Position numbers and translations under genes: made by a program. Positions 35,514 through 43,273 of a stretch of DNA of 64,000 bases are shown here, piece by piece. The stretch comes from Burkholderia cepacia (lineage in GTDB: Bacteria > Pseudomonadota > Gammaproteobacteria > Burkholderiales > Burkholderiaceae): contig NZ_CP073638.1 of assembly GCF_029962485.1 (NCBI RefSeq), positions 310,001 through 374,000 of the forward strand. Reading direction: 5' to 3'. Under the pieces are notes generated by a model that ran no database searches, was not told where the DNA came from, and saw only the letters and a list, made by a program, of their open reading frames with translations. Within the stretch, counting starts at the first letter, position 1; every line of letters starts with the position of its first letter.

Positions 35514-36365
35514 ATGAAAACGCGCGAGATTTACCGCAACGCGGCGTGGCTGCCAGGCCTGGCAGCCGTGCTCGTCATGGCCGGTTGTGCAGGCACGCAG
35601 TCCGTCCCGCCGAGCGATACGCTGGCAGGCTCGTCGTCGGGCCAGCCGGCTGCCGCGCCGTCGGCTACCGCGTCCGCCACGCTGCCGCCGGCGCCGATTC
35701 TCGTCGCGCAGAAGTACGTCGTGAAGCGTGGCGACACGCTGTCGGGCATCGCGTCCGCGAACGACTGCAGCGTTGCCGACCTGCGCACCTGGAACAAGAT
35801 GACCGCGAACGGCCGGCTGCGGATGGGGCAGGTGCTGCGCATCGTCAAACAGCAACCGCTGCCGCCGGCGGGCGCGGCCGGTACGCAAACGGCCGCGGGC
35901 AACGGGGCCGCGGATGGTCATGCAACTGCGCAAACCACTGCATCGAACGCGAACGATCGCCAGGTCGTCAAGGAAACGAAACGTCATGCGGGCGGCGTCG
36001 CGCTCAAGTGGCCCGCCAGCGGCAAGATCGTCGACGGGTTCCGGCCGGGGCAGAACCGCGGCATCCAGATCGCCGGCCGGCCGGGCGACCCCGTGCGCGC
36101 CGCGGCCGACGGCCGCGTGATGTATGCGGGCACCGGCCTGAACGATTACGGCAGCCTGATCATCGTCCAGCACAACGCGGATTTCCTGACCGCGTATGCA
36201 CACAACCGCAAGCTGCTCGTGAAGACGGGCGACATCGTGCGCCAGGGCGACGAGATCGCCGAGATGGGCGACCTCGACAACTCGCGCGTCGCGCTGCTGT
36301 TCGAGGTGCGGCGCGACGGCAAGCCGGTGAATCCGATGCCGTACCTGCCTTCGTCGCAAGGGTGA
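35514..36365 (+). CDS. LysM / degenerate LytM (M23) lipoprotein, NlpD-like
   Basis: Outer-membrane-type lipoprotein of 283 aa: lipobox VMAGC (Cys25), a Ser/Ala-rich linker, LysM domain at 68-111 (YVVKRGDTLSGIASANDCSV, then LRMGQVLRIV) for peptidoglycan binding, a second linker, and a LytM domain at 163-279. The zinc ligands of active M23 peptidases are lost: the HxxxD site reads NRGIQ (181-185) and HxH reads ALL (260-262). That is the state of NlpD/EnvC-type amidase activators. It is an extra copy, away from the usual surE-rpoS setting. The degenerate beta-lactamase gene follows. Confidence 0.86.
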   Translation: MKTREIYRNAAWLPGLAAVLVMAGCAGTQSVPPSDTLAGSSSGQPAAAPSATASATLPPAPILVAQKYVVKRGDTLSGIASANDCSVADLRTWNKMTANGRLRMGQVLRIVKQQPLPPAGAAGTQTAAGNGAADGHATAQTTASNANDRQVVKETKRHAGGVALKWPASGKIVDGFRPGQNRGIQIAGRPGDPVRAAADGRVMYAGTGLNDYGSLIIVQHNADFLTAYAHNRKLLVKTGDIVRQGDEIAEMGDLDNSRVALLFEVRRDGKPVNPMPYLPSSQG

Positions 36366-36575
36366 AGCAGGGCCGTTTTGCTGGAACGTGGCGGCGGTCG
36401 CTGCTACGCTAGGGTCTGTTCATGCGAGTCCCGTGCATTGCGGGGCCGACGGGCGTCTTTCGGGGATGCGCGGCGAATGCCGTCGCGGGCCGGCCGTCGG
36501 CGTGAACGGGCGCGCTTCGCCGAGGCACGCCCGCGTCGCTTCGCGCCACTGTTTCCGACAGAACACACCTCATTC

Positions 36576-37475
36576 ATGGAACACTCTCCGACACGCCGCT
36601 CGCTGTTGCTTGCCGCCGTCGCCGCGCCGTTCGTCGCCGCGTGCACGTCCGCGCCGGTGGCCGACCAGGGGCGCGCCCACACCGCACAAGCCGAACTGGC
36701 CGCGCTCGAAAAAGCATCGAACGGCCGGCTCGGCGTCGCCGCGCTCGATACGTCGAACGGCGTACGCATCGCCCACCACGCGCGCGAACGCTTCCCGCTG
36801 TGCGGCACGTATGCCGTCATGGCGGCCGCCGCGGTGCTCGCGCGCGGTTCGCTCGACGCGTCGCTGCTGCCGCGCCGCATCCTGTATCGCCGCTATGAAG
36901 TGGTGTCGGGCTCGCCGATTACCGAAAGCCACGTCGACACGGGCATGACGATCGCGCAGCTGTGCGAGGCGATGCTGCAGGCGGGCGACAAGGGTGCGGG
37001 CAACCTGCTGATGGGCGTGCTCGGCGGCCCGCAGGCCGTCACGTCGTTCGCGCGCGAGAGCGGCGACACGACGTTCCGCCTCGATCGCTGGGAGCCCGAA
37101 CTGAACAAGGCCGCGCCCGCCGACGAACGCGACACGTCGACGCCGGTCGCGATGGTCGACACGCTGCAGCGGCTGCTGCTTGGCAACACGCTGCAGGAGC
37201 CGCAGCGCACGCAGCTGACCGAATGGATGGTCGGCGGCGCGCGCGGCGCGACCGGCATCGCGGCGGGCGTGCCGCCGGGCTGGCGCATCGCGGACAAGGC
37301 CGGGACCGGCGGTTACGGCACGACAACCGACATAGCGGTGCTGTGGCCGCCGTCGCGCGCGCCGATCGTGATGGCCGTATCGTTCACGCAGCAGCAGGCC
37401 GACGCGGCGGCCCGCGCGGACGTCGTCGCGTCGGCGGCACGCATCGCGGCGGGTGCGCTGACCGCGACGGCCTGA
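36576..37475 (+). CDS. Class A beta-lactamase-like lipoprotein with lost catalytic residues
   Basis: Protein of 299 aa, closest in style to Burkholderia PenA: twin-arginine TRRSLLLAAVAAPFVAAC with lipobox Cys23, and FPLCGTYAVMAAAAVL where PenA-like enzymes have FCSTxKxML. The catalytic Ser70-x-x-Lys73 is Gly77-Thr-Tyr-Ala80. The SDN loop is GDK (137-139). KTG is KAG (241-243), while the omega-loop Glu (RWEPELN, Glu173) and the WPPSRAPIV strand are kept. The frame is intact and full length, so the fold should be preserved but beta-lactam hydrolysis is not expected. A penicillin-binding or cell-wall sensing role is speculation. A LysR gene follows by 107 bases. Confidence 0.82.
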   Translation: MEHSPTRRSLLLAAVAAPFVAACTSAPVADQGRAHTAQAELAALEKASNGRLGVAALDTSNGVRIAHHARERFPLCGTYAVMAAAAVLARGSLDASLLPRRILYRRYEVVSGSPITESHVDTGMTIAQLCEAMLQAGDKGAGNLLMGVLGGPQAVTSFARESGDTTFRLDRWEPELNKAAPADERDTSTPVAMVDTLQRLLLGNTLQEPQRTQLTEWMVGGARGATGIAAGVPPGWRIADKAGTGGYGTTTDIAVLWPPSRAPIVMAVSFTQQQADAAARADVVASAARIAAGALTATA

Positions 37476-37582
37476 GCGTCCGGCGTCTCGCGCAAAGCGG
37501 GCGTTTGGCTTATCGTGTCGGTCTGCGCGCGCCGGTGTCGGCGCGCGGTCCTTCCGCGTCGTTTTTCCTTGTTCCGTTCGCC

Positions 37583-38455
37583 ATGCGCCGACTTCCGCCC
37601 CTGCACGCGCTGCAGATCTTCTCGACCGTGGCTCGCCACCGCAGCTTCACGCGCGCGGCCGAGCAGCTGTGCATCACGCAGGGCGCGGTGAGCCGGCAGA
37701 TCCAGACGCTGGAGGCGCATTACGGCTTTCCGCTGTTCAAGCGGCATGCGAAGGGCCTGACGCTGACGGCGGAGGGTGAACAACTGCTGCCGGTCGTCAA
37801 CGAGAGCTTCGCGCGGATCGAGGACATCTCGATGAAGCTCACGCGGCAGCGTACCGATCTCGCGCTGATGGTGCCGACCTGCGTGATGCGCTGGATGCTG
37901 CCGCGCATCATGCGTTTCCAGGGCGAGCACCCCGATCTCCATGTGCAGATCACGACCGCCTGGCAGCACGTCGTCGATTTCTCGACCGAGCCGTTCGATG
38001 CGGCGATCGTCTACGGCACGTCGCCGGGCCCGGGCGTGATCGCGCTGCCGTTGTTCGACGAGCGGCTCACGCCCATTTGTTCGCCGGAATTGCGGCAGGC
38101 GTCGCCGCTCGATGCGGTCGGCGATCTCGCACGTCATACGCTGTTGCATCCGACGCGCGACCATCGCGACTGGCGCGCATGGCTCGATCATGCGGGCGAG
38201 CGCAGCGTCGATCCCGCGCGCGGGCCGACGTTCGACACGCTCGATCTCGCGACGAACGCCGCGATGCAGGGTTTCGGCGTCGCGATCGGCGATGTGATGC
38301 TCGTCGACGACGACGTCAGCGCACGCCGGCTCGAACGGCCATTCGACATCGTGCTCGAAACCGGCGCGCGCTACTTCTTCGTGTATCCCGAGGCCATCGG
38401 CAGCCAGCAGAAGATCCGCGCGTTCAGCGACTGGATCGCACGCCATCGCGACTGA
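37583..38455 (+). CDS. LysR family regulator, AmpR/GcvA group
   Basis: Protein of 290 aa starting MRRLPPLHALQIFSTVARHRSFTRAAEQLCITQGAVSRQIQTLEAHYGFPLFKRHAKGLTLTAEGEQLLP, the N-terminus of the GcvA/AmpR/PenR group, followed by a complete effector domain. In the PenA systems of Burkholderia the regulator gene diverges from the lactamase gene; here it lies downstream in the same direction, so it is not a standard penR. AmpR-type members sense peptidoglycan fragments; whether this one does is inference from position. Confidence 0.85.
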   Translation: MRRLPPLHALQIFSTVARHRSFTRAAEQLCITQGAVSRQIQTLEAHYGFPLFKRHAKGLTLTAEGEQLLPVVNESFARIEDISMKLTRQRTDLALMVPTCVMRWMLPRIMRFQGEHPDLHVQITTAWQHVVDFSTEPFDAAIVYGTSPGPGVIALPLFDERLTPICSPELRQASPLDAVGDLARHTLLHPTRDHRDWRAWLDHAGERSVDPARGPTFDTLDLATNAAMQGFGVAIGDVMLVDDDVSARRLERPFDIVLETGARYFFVYPEAIGSQQKIRAFSDWIARHRD

Positions 38456-38492
38456 CGCACGGCGTCGGCGCGGGCGCGTCCGGCAGCGGGCT

Positions 38493-38828
38493 TTACTGGT
38501 ACGTCACGACGGCGATCATCGGTGCATGATCGCGGCCCGGACGGTCAGGTAAAACGATTGCGCGCGAGGCCTGCGTAAAGGTCGTGGTCTTGATCGTGCG
38601 CAGGCTTGCCGCATCGACGAACGCGACTTGTCCGCTGGCGGGACGCGGACAGTCGGGGCGTACGTGTGCGTGAGCGACATCGGCCGTTTCGAGCGCGAAC
38701 GAGCACGGTGGCTCGACGATCATGCCGGAGAAGTGAATGATGCCGGACGTGCCGCCGGCAAAGGACGAGGACGTGGCCAGAAGCGAGGCAGCCAGGACGA
38801 ACGAGGCGGCGAACAGGCGATGCTTCAT
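38493..38828 (-). CDS. Small secreted protein with fimbrial-subunit-like start
   Basis: Protein of 111 aa. It has a signal peptide (1-24, cleaved after SSFA), then GGTSGIIHFSGMIVEPPCSFALET, which resembles the first strand and first Cys of type 1 pilus subunits (GxIxFxGxIxxxxC); a second Cys follows in RPDCPRP. The rest is shorter than a normal pilin (usually about 150 residues after cleavage) and there is no chaperone or usher gene nearby. It may be a single-domain adhesin relative or an unrelated exported protein. It converges with the LysR gene. Confidence 0.6.
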   Translation of the reverse strand: MKHRLFAASFVLAASLLATSSSFAGGTSGIIHFSGMIVEPPCSFALETADVAHAHVRPDCPRPASGQVAFVDAASLRTIKTTTFTQASRAIVLPDRPGRDHAPMIAVVTYQ

Positions 38829-39101
38829 GACAGGCTCCAGAGAGGAAGCGCGTCGCAGCGGGGCCGCTCGGGTGGCAGTCCGTCAACGCTGCGATGCTGT
38901 ATGCGTAAACGGCAAAACCATCGGACCTCTTGAATCAAAAAACGGAAATATAGGTAATAAGCACATGACCGCGTATTGCTTCAACCAATGTAGGCCGAAT
39001 CTGCGCAACTGCAAGTCGGGGAAATGCCGGGCGGGATAGGATCGTGGGACGAACGGTCGCCGTGACCGTTGCGCGGGCAACGGCCTTGCGCTGCCCGGAA
39101 A
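38829..39101. other. Intergenic region, no supported gene
   Basis: It contains the promoter side of the secreted protein gene and a 24-codon cysteine-rich frame at 38965-39039 that lacks a ribosome site. Its middle is AT-richer than average. Confidence 0.5.
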
Positions 39102-39136
39102 GCAAAACGGCCGCTCGTTTTGAGCGGCCGTTTTGC
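39102..39136. terminator. Strong bidirectional terminator
   Basis: GCAAAACGGCCGCTC-N5-GAGCGGCCGTTTTGC: 15-bp perfect stem with T-runs on both sides, 22 bases after the stop of the GlsB-like gene on the minus strand. Confidence 0.9.
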
Positions 39137-39158
39137 ATTGGCGCGATGCGTGCGGGGT

Positions 39159-39413
39159 TCAGCCCGCGCGCTTGCGAATCGCGCCGACAACGACGAGCAG
39201 CACGATCGCGCCGATGATCGATGCGATCCAGCCTGCGCCCTGGCCCGGCGCGTACCAGCCGGCTGCGCGGCCGACGTAGCCGGCGACCAGCGAGCCGACG
39301 ATGCCGAGCACGGTGGTCATCACGATGCCCATCTTGTCGTCGTCGGGCTTGAGCGCGCGGGCGAGGAGGCCGACGATGAGCCCGACGACCAGGGTTTCGA
39401 TGAATTGCAGCAT
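39159..39413 (-). CDS. GlsB/YeaQ/YmgE family stress-response membrane protein
   Basis: Small protein of 84 aa with three hydrophobic helices: FIETLVVGLIVGLLARALKP, then MGIVMTTVLGIVGSLVAGYVGRAAGW and a last helix GWIASIIGAIVLLVVVGAIRKRAG. This is the transglycosylase-associated family, often induced by stress. GGGAGGCG precedes the ATG at 39413. A strong terminator follows, so it is a single-gene unit. Confidence 0.9.
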   Translation of the reverse strand: MLQFIETLVVGLIVGLLARALKPDDDKMGIVMTTVLGIVGSLVAGYVGRAAGWYAPGQGAGWIASIIGAIVLLVVVGAIRKRAG

Positions 39414-39543
39414 GAACGCCTCCCTATTGCGGTTGAGCTGTTGACGAAAGGAAGTTGACCCGTGCGACGCACAAGGGTTCCATGCGGCGGCCTGGCCGGC
39501 GCGTGGCGTGCCGAGTATCGCATGCCGGTGCGTCGCTCGGATG

Positions 39544-40320
39544 TCAGGCGGCCGGCGCGCCGGCCACCGGGTCGAGACGGCGATAACCTTCGGTCGCATT
39601 CAGCAGCGTGCGCGTGTAGTCGCGTGCAACCTGCCCGGCGCGCACGTCCTCGATCCGGAGCTGCTCGACGATCTCGCCCTGCTGCATCACGGCGACGCGC
39701 TGGCACAGGAAGCCGATCACCGCGAGGTTGTGGCTCACGAGGATCATCGTCAGCTTGCGTTCGCGATGCAGGCGGCGCAGCAGGTTCAGGATCTCGGCCT
39801 GCACCGACACGTCGAGCGCGGACGTCGGTTCGTCGAGCAGCAGCACGCGCGGCTCGACGATCAAGGCACGCGCGATCGCGACGCGCTGCCGCTGGCCGCC
39901 CGACAACTGGTGCGGATAGCGGAAACGGAACGCGGGGCCGAGCCCGACTTCGGACAGCGCGCGGGCGATGCGTGCATCGGCGTCGCCGATCGCATGAATC
40001 GACAGCGGCTCGCGCAGTGTCTGGTCGACCGTGAAGCGCGGATGCAGCGACGCGTACGGATCCTGGAACACCATCTGCACGTGGCGGCGAAACGCGCGAT
40101 CGGGCGTGCCGCCGACCGGCCGTCCGTCGATCGACAGGCTGCCGGACGCGAGCGGCACGAGGCCCGTCAGCGCGCGCAGCAGTGTCGACTTGCCGGAACC
40201 GGATTCGCCGACGAGCCCGAACACTTCGCCGTCGCGCACCGCGAAGCTCGCGTCGCGCACGGCGTCGACGTGACCCGTGCGGGTCGGGAAACGGATCGAT
40301 GCGTGATCGACGTCGATCAT
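39544..40320 (-). CDS. Peptide ABC transporter ATPase, DdpF/DppF type
   Basis: ATPase of 258 aa: Walker A GESGSGKST, signature LSGGQRQRVAIARAL, Walker B VLLLDEPTSALDVS and the OppF/DppF-type C-terminal part. The start codon overlaps the stop of the upstream ATPase gene as ATGA (40317-40320), a sign of coupled translation; an upstream ATG in frame would lie inside that gene. It is the last gene of the RpiR-DdpX-transporter operon and drives import of the peptide, probably D-Ala-D-Ala. It is a little short because the usual C-terminal oligopeptide tail is trimmed. Confidence 0.87.
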   Translation of the reverse strand: MIDVDHASIRFPTRTGHVDAVRDASFAVRDGEVFGLVGESGSGKSTLLRALTGLVPLASGSLSIDGRPVGGTPDRAFRRHVQMVFQDPYASLHPRFTVDQTLREPLSIHAIGDADARIARALSEVGLGPAFRFRYPHQLSGGQRQRVAIARALIVEPRVLLLDEPTSALDVSVQAEILNLLRRLHRERKLTMILVSHNLAVIGFLCQRVAVMQQGEIVEQLRIEDVRAGQVARDYTRTLLNATEGYRRLDPVAGAPAA

Positions 40321-41222
40321 CGTGCGGCCTCCTGTCGGTCGGCGGGCTCGAGCCACGCCGGATCGCGGCGCAGCACCGGCAGTTCGTCGGGCGGGTTCGC
40401 GAGTGGCGGGTTCGCCGCGAGCAGCCCGCGCGTATAGGGATGCGATGCGTTGCGCAGGTCGCGCGCGGCGCAGGTTTCGACCACGCGGCCTGCATACATC
40501 ACCGCGACGCGGTCGCAGAACGACATCACGAGCGGCAGGTCGTGGCTGATGAACATCAGGCCCGTGTCGTGGCGCGCGATCATCGCGTCGAGCACCGCGA
40601 GCACCTGCATCGACACCGCGACGTCGAGCGCCGAAGTCGGTTCGTCGGCGATCAGCAGGCGCGGGCCGGTCGACACCATCATCGCGATCATCACACGCTG
40701 GCCCATGCCGCCCGACAGCTCGTGCGGATACGCATCGGCGACGCGTGCCGGGTCGCGGATCTGCACGGCCTCGAGTGCTTCGACGATCCGTTCGCGCAGC
40801 GCGCGGCCGCGCAGCCCGGGCTCGTGCAGCCGGAACGCTTCACCCATCTGCTTCGCGACCGTCATCACCGGGTTCAGCGAATATTTCGGGTCCTGCAGGA
40901 TCATGCCCATCTGGCTGCCGCACAGCCGCCGGCGCTCGCGCGGCGACATCGCGAGCAGGTCGTGGCCTGCGAAGCGCATCGTGCGTGCCGACCAGCGCGC
41001 GGCGTCGGGCAGCAGGCCGAGCAGCGCGCGGCCCGTCAGCGATTTGCCGGAGCCCGATTCGCCGACGATGCCGAGCCGTTCGCCGGGCGCGAGCGTCAGC
41101 GACAGGTCGCGCACGGCGTCGGTGACGACGCCGTCGTGGCCGCGAAAGCCGATCTTCAGCCCGTCGATCTCGCAGAGCGGCGCGGGCGCGGTGGCGGAAT
41201 GCATCGGCATGTCATGCTCCAT
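40317..41222 (-). CDS. Peptide ABC transporter ATPase, DdpD/DppD type
   Basis: ATPase of 301 aa with Walker A GESGSGKSLTGRALLGL, signature LSGGMGQRVMIAMM, Walker B LLIADEPTSALDVAVS, and the C-terminal oligopeptide/dipeptide region with one Cys (VVETCAARDL). It overlaps the permease gene upstream by 11 bases and the second ATPase gene downstream by 4, so the three are translated together. ATGs four and six codons in are possible starts. Confidence 0.88.
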   Translation of the reverse strand: MEHDMPMHSATAPAPLCEIDGLKIGFRGHDGVVTDAVRDLSLTLAPGERLGIVGESGSGKSLTGRALLGLLPDAARWSARTMRFAGHDLLAMSPRERRRLCGSQMGMILQDPKYSLNPVMTVAKQMGEAFRLHEPGLRGRALRERIVEALEAVQIRDPARVADAYPHELSGGMGQRVMIAMMVSTGPRLLIADEPTSALDVAVSMQVLAVLDAMIARHDTGLMFISHDLPLVMSFCDRVAVMYAGRVVETCAARDLRNASHPYTRGLLAANPPLANPPDELPVLRRDPAWLEPADRQEAAR

Positions 41223-42126
41223 GGCGGGGATCGAAGACGTCGCGCAGCCCGTCGCCGAGCAGGTTGAATGCCAGGCTCACGAGCAGAATCGCGATGCCGG
41301 GCAGCGTCGCGACCCACCAGGCGTCGAGCAGCACGTTGCGGCCCGACGCGACCATGAAGCCCCACTCGGGGCTCGGCGGCTGCGCGCCGAGGCCGAGAAA
41401 GCCGAGGCCCGCGACGGTCAGGATGATGCCGGCCATGTCGAGCGTCGCGCGCACGATCACCGACGACATGCACATCGGCATGATGTAGCGCAGCAGGATG
41501 CGCAGGCCCGACGCGCCCTGCAGCCGCGCGGCGTGGATGTAGTCGGCCTGTGCGATACGGATCGTCTCCGCGCGTGCGAGCCGCGCATACGCGGGCCACG
41601 CGGTGATCGAGATCGCGACGACCGCGTTGATCACGCCAGGCCCGAGCGCGGCAGCGAATGCGAGCGCGAGCACGATCTTCGGGAACGCGAGCGCGATGTC
41701 GGTGATGCGCATCAGCACGCTGTCGACGAAGCCGCCGCAATAGCCGGCCGTCGTGCCGATCAGCAGGCCGATCGGCACGACGATCACGACGACGAGCAGC
41801 GCGATGCCGAGCGTCAGGCGCGACCCGTCGATCAGCCGCGAAAGGATGTCGCGGCCGAGCTGGTCGGTGCCGAACCAGTGCGACGGCGAGCCGGGCGGCA
41901 GCAGCCGGTCGGACAGCACCTGGCGCAGCGGGTCGTGCGGCATGATCAGCGGGCCGACGATCGCGACGACGATCAGCGCGACGAGGATCGCGAGCCCGAA
42001 CAGGTTGAGCGGATTCGTGGCGAACCGGCGCCAGCGTCGGTACGCGAGGCCGAGTGCGGCCTGCGAGCGCGACGCGGGCGCATCGGACAGCAGCCACGCG
42101 CGCAGCGTGAGGCGCTCGGCGTTCAT
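41212..42126 (-). CDS. Peptide ABC transporter permease, DdpC/DppC type
   Basis: Inner-membrane permease of 304 aa. An N-terminal extension precedes the first helix (NPLNLFGLAILVALIVVAIVGPLIMPHDP); the DppC hallmark HWFGTDQLGRDILSRLIDGSRLTL follows, then five helices and the EAA loop (YIHAARLQGASGLRILLRYIMP). It pairs with the DdpB-like permease encoded 66 bases upstream. Confidence 0.88.
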   Translation of the reverse strand: MNAERLTLRAWLLSDAPASRSQAALGLAYRRWRRFATNPLNLFGLAILVALIVVAIVGPLIMPHDPLRQVLSDRLLPPGSPSHWFGTDQLGRDILSRLIDGSRLTLGIALLVVVIVVPIGLLIGTTAGYCGGFVDSVLMRITDIALAFPKIVLALAFAAALGPGVINAVVAISITAWPAYARLARAETIRIAQADYIHAARLQGASGLRILLRYIMPMCMSSVIVRATLDMAGIILTVAGLGFLGLGAQPPSPEWGFMVASGRNVLLDAWWVATLPGIAILLVSLAFNLLGDGLRDVFDPRHGA

Positions 42127-42192
42127 GATTGGACGACCTTCGGCATGGACGATGAAAGAAGCAGGGAGGAAGCGGTCATGTCGGGGCGGCCC

Positions 42193-43263
42193 TCAGCGCG
42201 CACGCGGATCGAACACGCGGTACAGCGCGTCGGTCAGCAGGTTGACGGTGATGAACATCGCGCCGATCACGAGCGTCGCACCGAGCACCGCGTTCATGTC
42301 GGCGTTCAGCAGCGCGCCGGTCAGGTACGAGCCAAGCCCCGGCCACGCGAACACGATTTCGGTCAGCACCGAGCCTTCGAGCAGGTTGCTGTACGTGAGC
42401 GCGATCACGGTCAGGAGCGGCACGGCGATGTTGCCGAACGCATGCCGCCAGATCACGCGCCGCTCCGGCAAGCCTTTCGCGCGCGCGGTGACGATGTATT
42501 CCTGGCTCAGCTGGTCGAGCATGAACGAGCGCGTCATGCGGCTCAGGTAGGCCACCGAGTAGTAGCCGAGGATCGCGGCCGGCAGCGCGATGTGCGACAC
42601 CGCGTTGCGGAACACGTCCCACTCGCCCGCGAGCGCCGCATCGATCAGCAGGCTGCCCGTGCGCGGGTCGACCATTCCGTCGTACACGGGGTCGAGCCGG
42701 CCCGGCCCGCCGACCCAGTGCAGCCGCGCGTAGAACAGCAGCAGCCCCATCAGCCCGAGCCAGAACACGGGCACCGAATTGCCGATCAGCCCGACGAAGC
42801 GCGCGATGTGGTCGATCGGCCGGTTGTGCTTCACGGCGGCCGCGACGCCGAGCGGCACGCCGATCGCGATGCCGATCAGCGTCGCGATCGTCGCGAGTTC
42901 GAGCGTGGCCGGGAACACGCGCTTGATGTCGTCGAGCACCGGGTTCGCCGTCAGCAGCGATACGCCGAGATTGCCGTGCAGCACGTCGCGTACATAGATC
43001 AGGAATTGCGTGACGAGCGGCTTGTCGAGCCCGAGCGCGATGCGTTCGGCCGCGTATGCCTCGGCCGACGCACGATCGCCGAGGATCGCGAGCACGGGAT
43101 CGATCGGCACCTTGCGGCCGATCACGAACGTCAGCGCGAGCAGCCCCGCGAACGTGACGGCGAGCGTGAGCGCCCAGCGCAGCACGCGCAGTGCCCAGCG
43201 GACGGCCGGGCGCCGCGCGGGCAGCGTGCGCAGTGCTTCGAGGGAGGAGGCGGGAGTCGACAT
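42193..43263 (-). CDS. Peptide ABC transporter permease, DdpB/DppB type
   Basis: Inner-membrane permease of 356 aa with an unusually long N-terminal tail (~30 residues) before helix 1. A DppB-type periplasmic loop (KPLVTQFLIYVRDVLHGNLGVSLLTANPVLDDIKRVFPATLELA) and the EAA motif region (YIVTARAKGLPERRVIWRHAFGN) follow. It starts 10 bases after the binding-protein gene, so both are on one transcript. It forms the membrane channel with the DdpC-like permease. Confidence 0.88.
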   Translation of the reverse strand: MSTPASSLEALRTLPARRPAVRWALRVLRWALTLAVTFAGLLALTFVIGRKVPIDPVLAILGDRASAEAYAAERIALGLDKPLVTQFLIYVRDVLHGNLGVSLLTANPVLDDIKRVFPATLELATIATLIGIAIGVPLGVAAAVKHNRPIDHIARFVGLIGNSVPVFWLGLMGLLLFYARLHWVGGPGRLDPVYDGMVDPRTGSLLIDAALAGEWDVFRNAVSHIALPAAILGYYSVAYLSRMTRSFMLDQLSQEYIVTARAKGLPERRVIWRHAFGNIAVPLLTVIALTYSNLLEGSVLTEIVFAWPGLGSYLTGALLNADMNAVLGATLVIGAMFITVNLLTDALYRVFDPRAR

Positions 43264-43273
43264 GCGGCGAATC

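Noticed and set aside
36576..37475. Calling this gene an active beta-lactamase
   Set aside because: The Ser-x-x-Lys, SDN and KTG residues are all altered, so resistance should not be inferred.
38965..39039. 24-codon cysteine-rich peptide with four Cys
   Set aside because: No ribosome site and no family; the length is too short to trust by composition alone.
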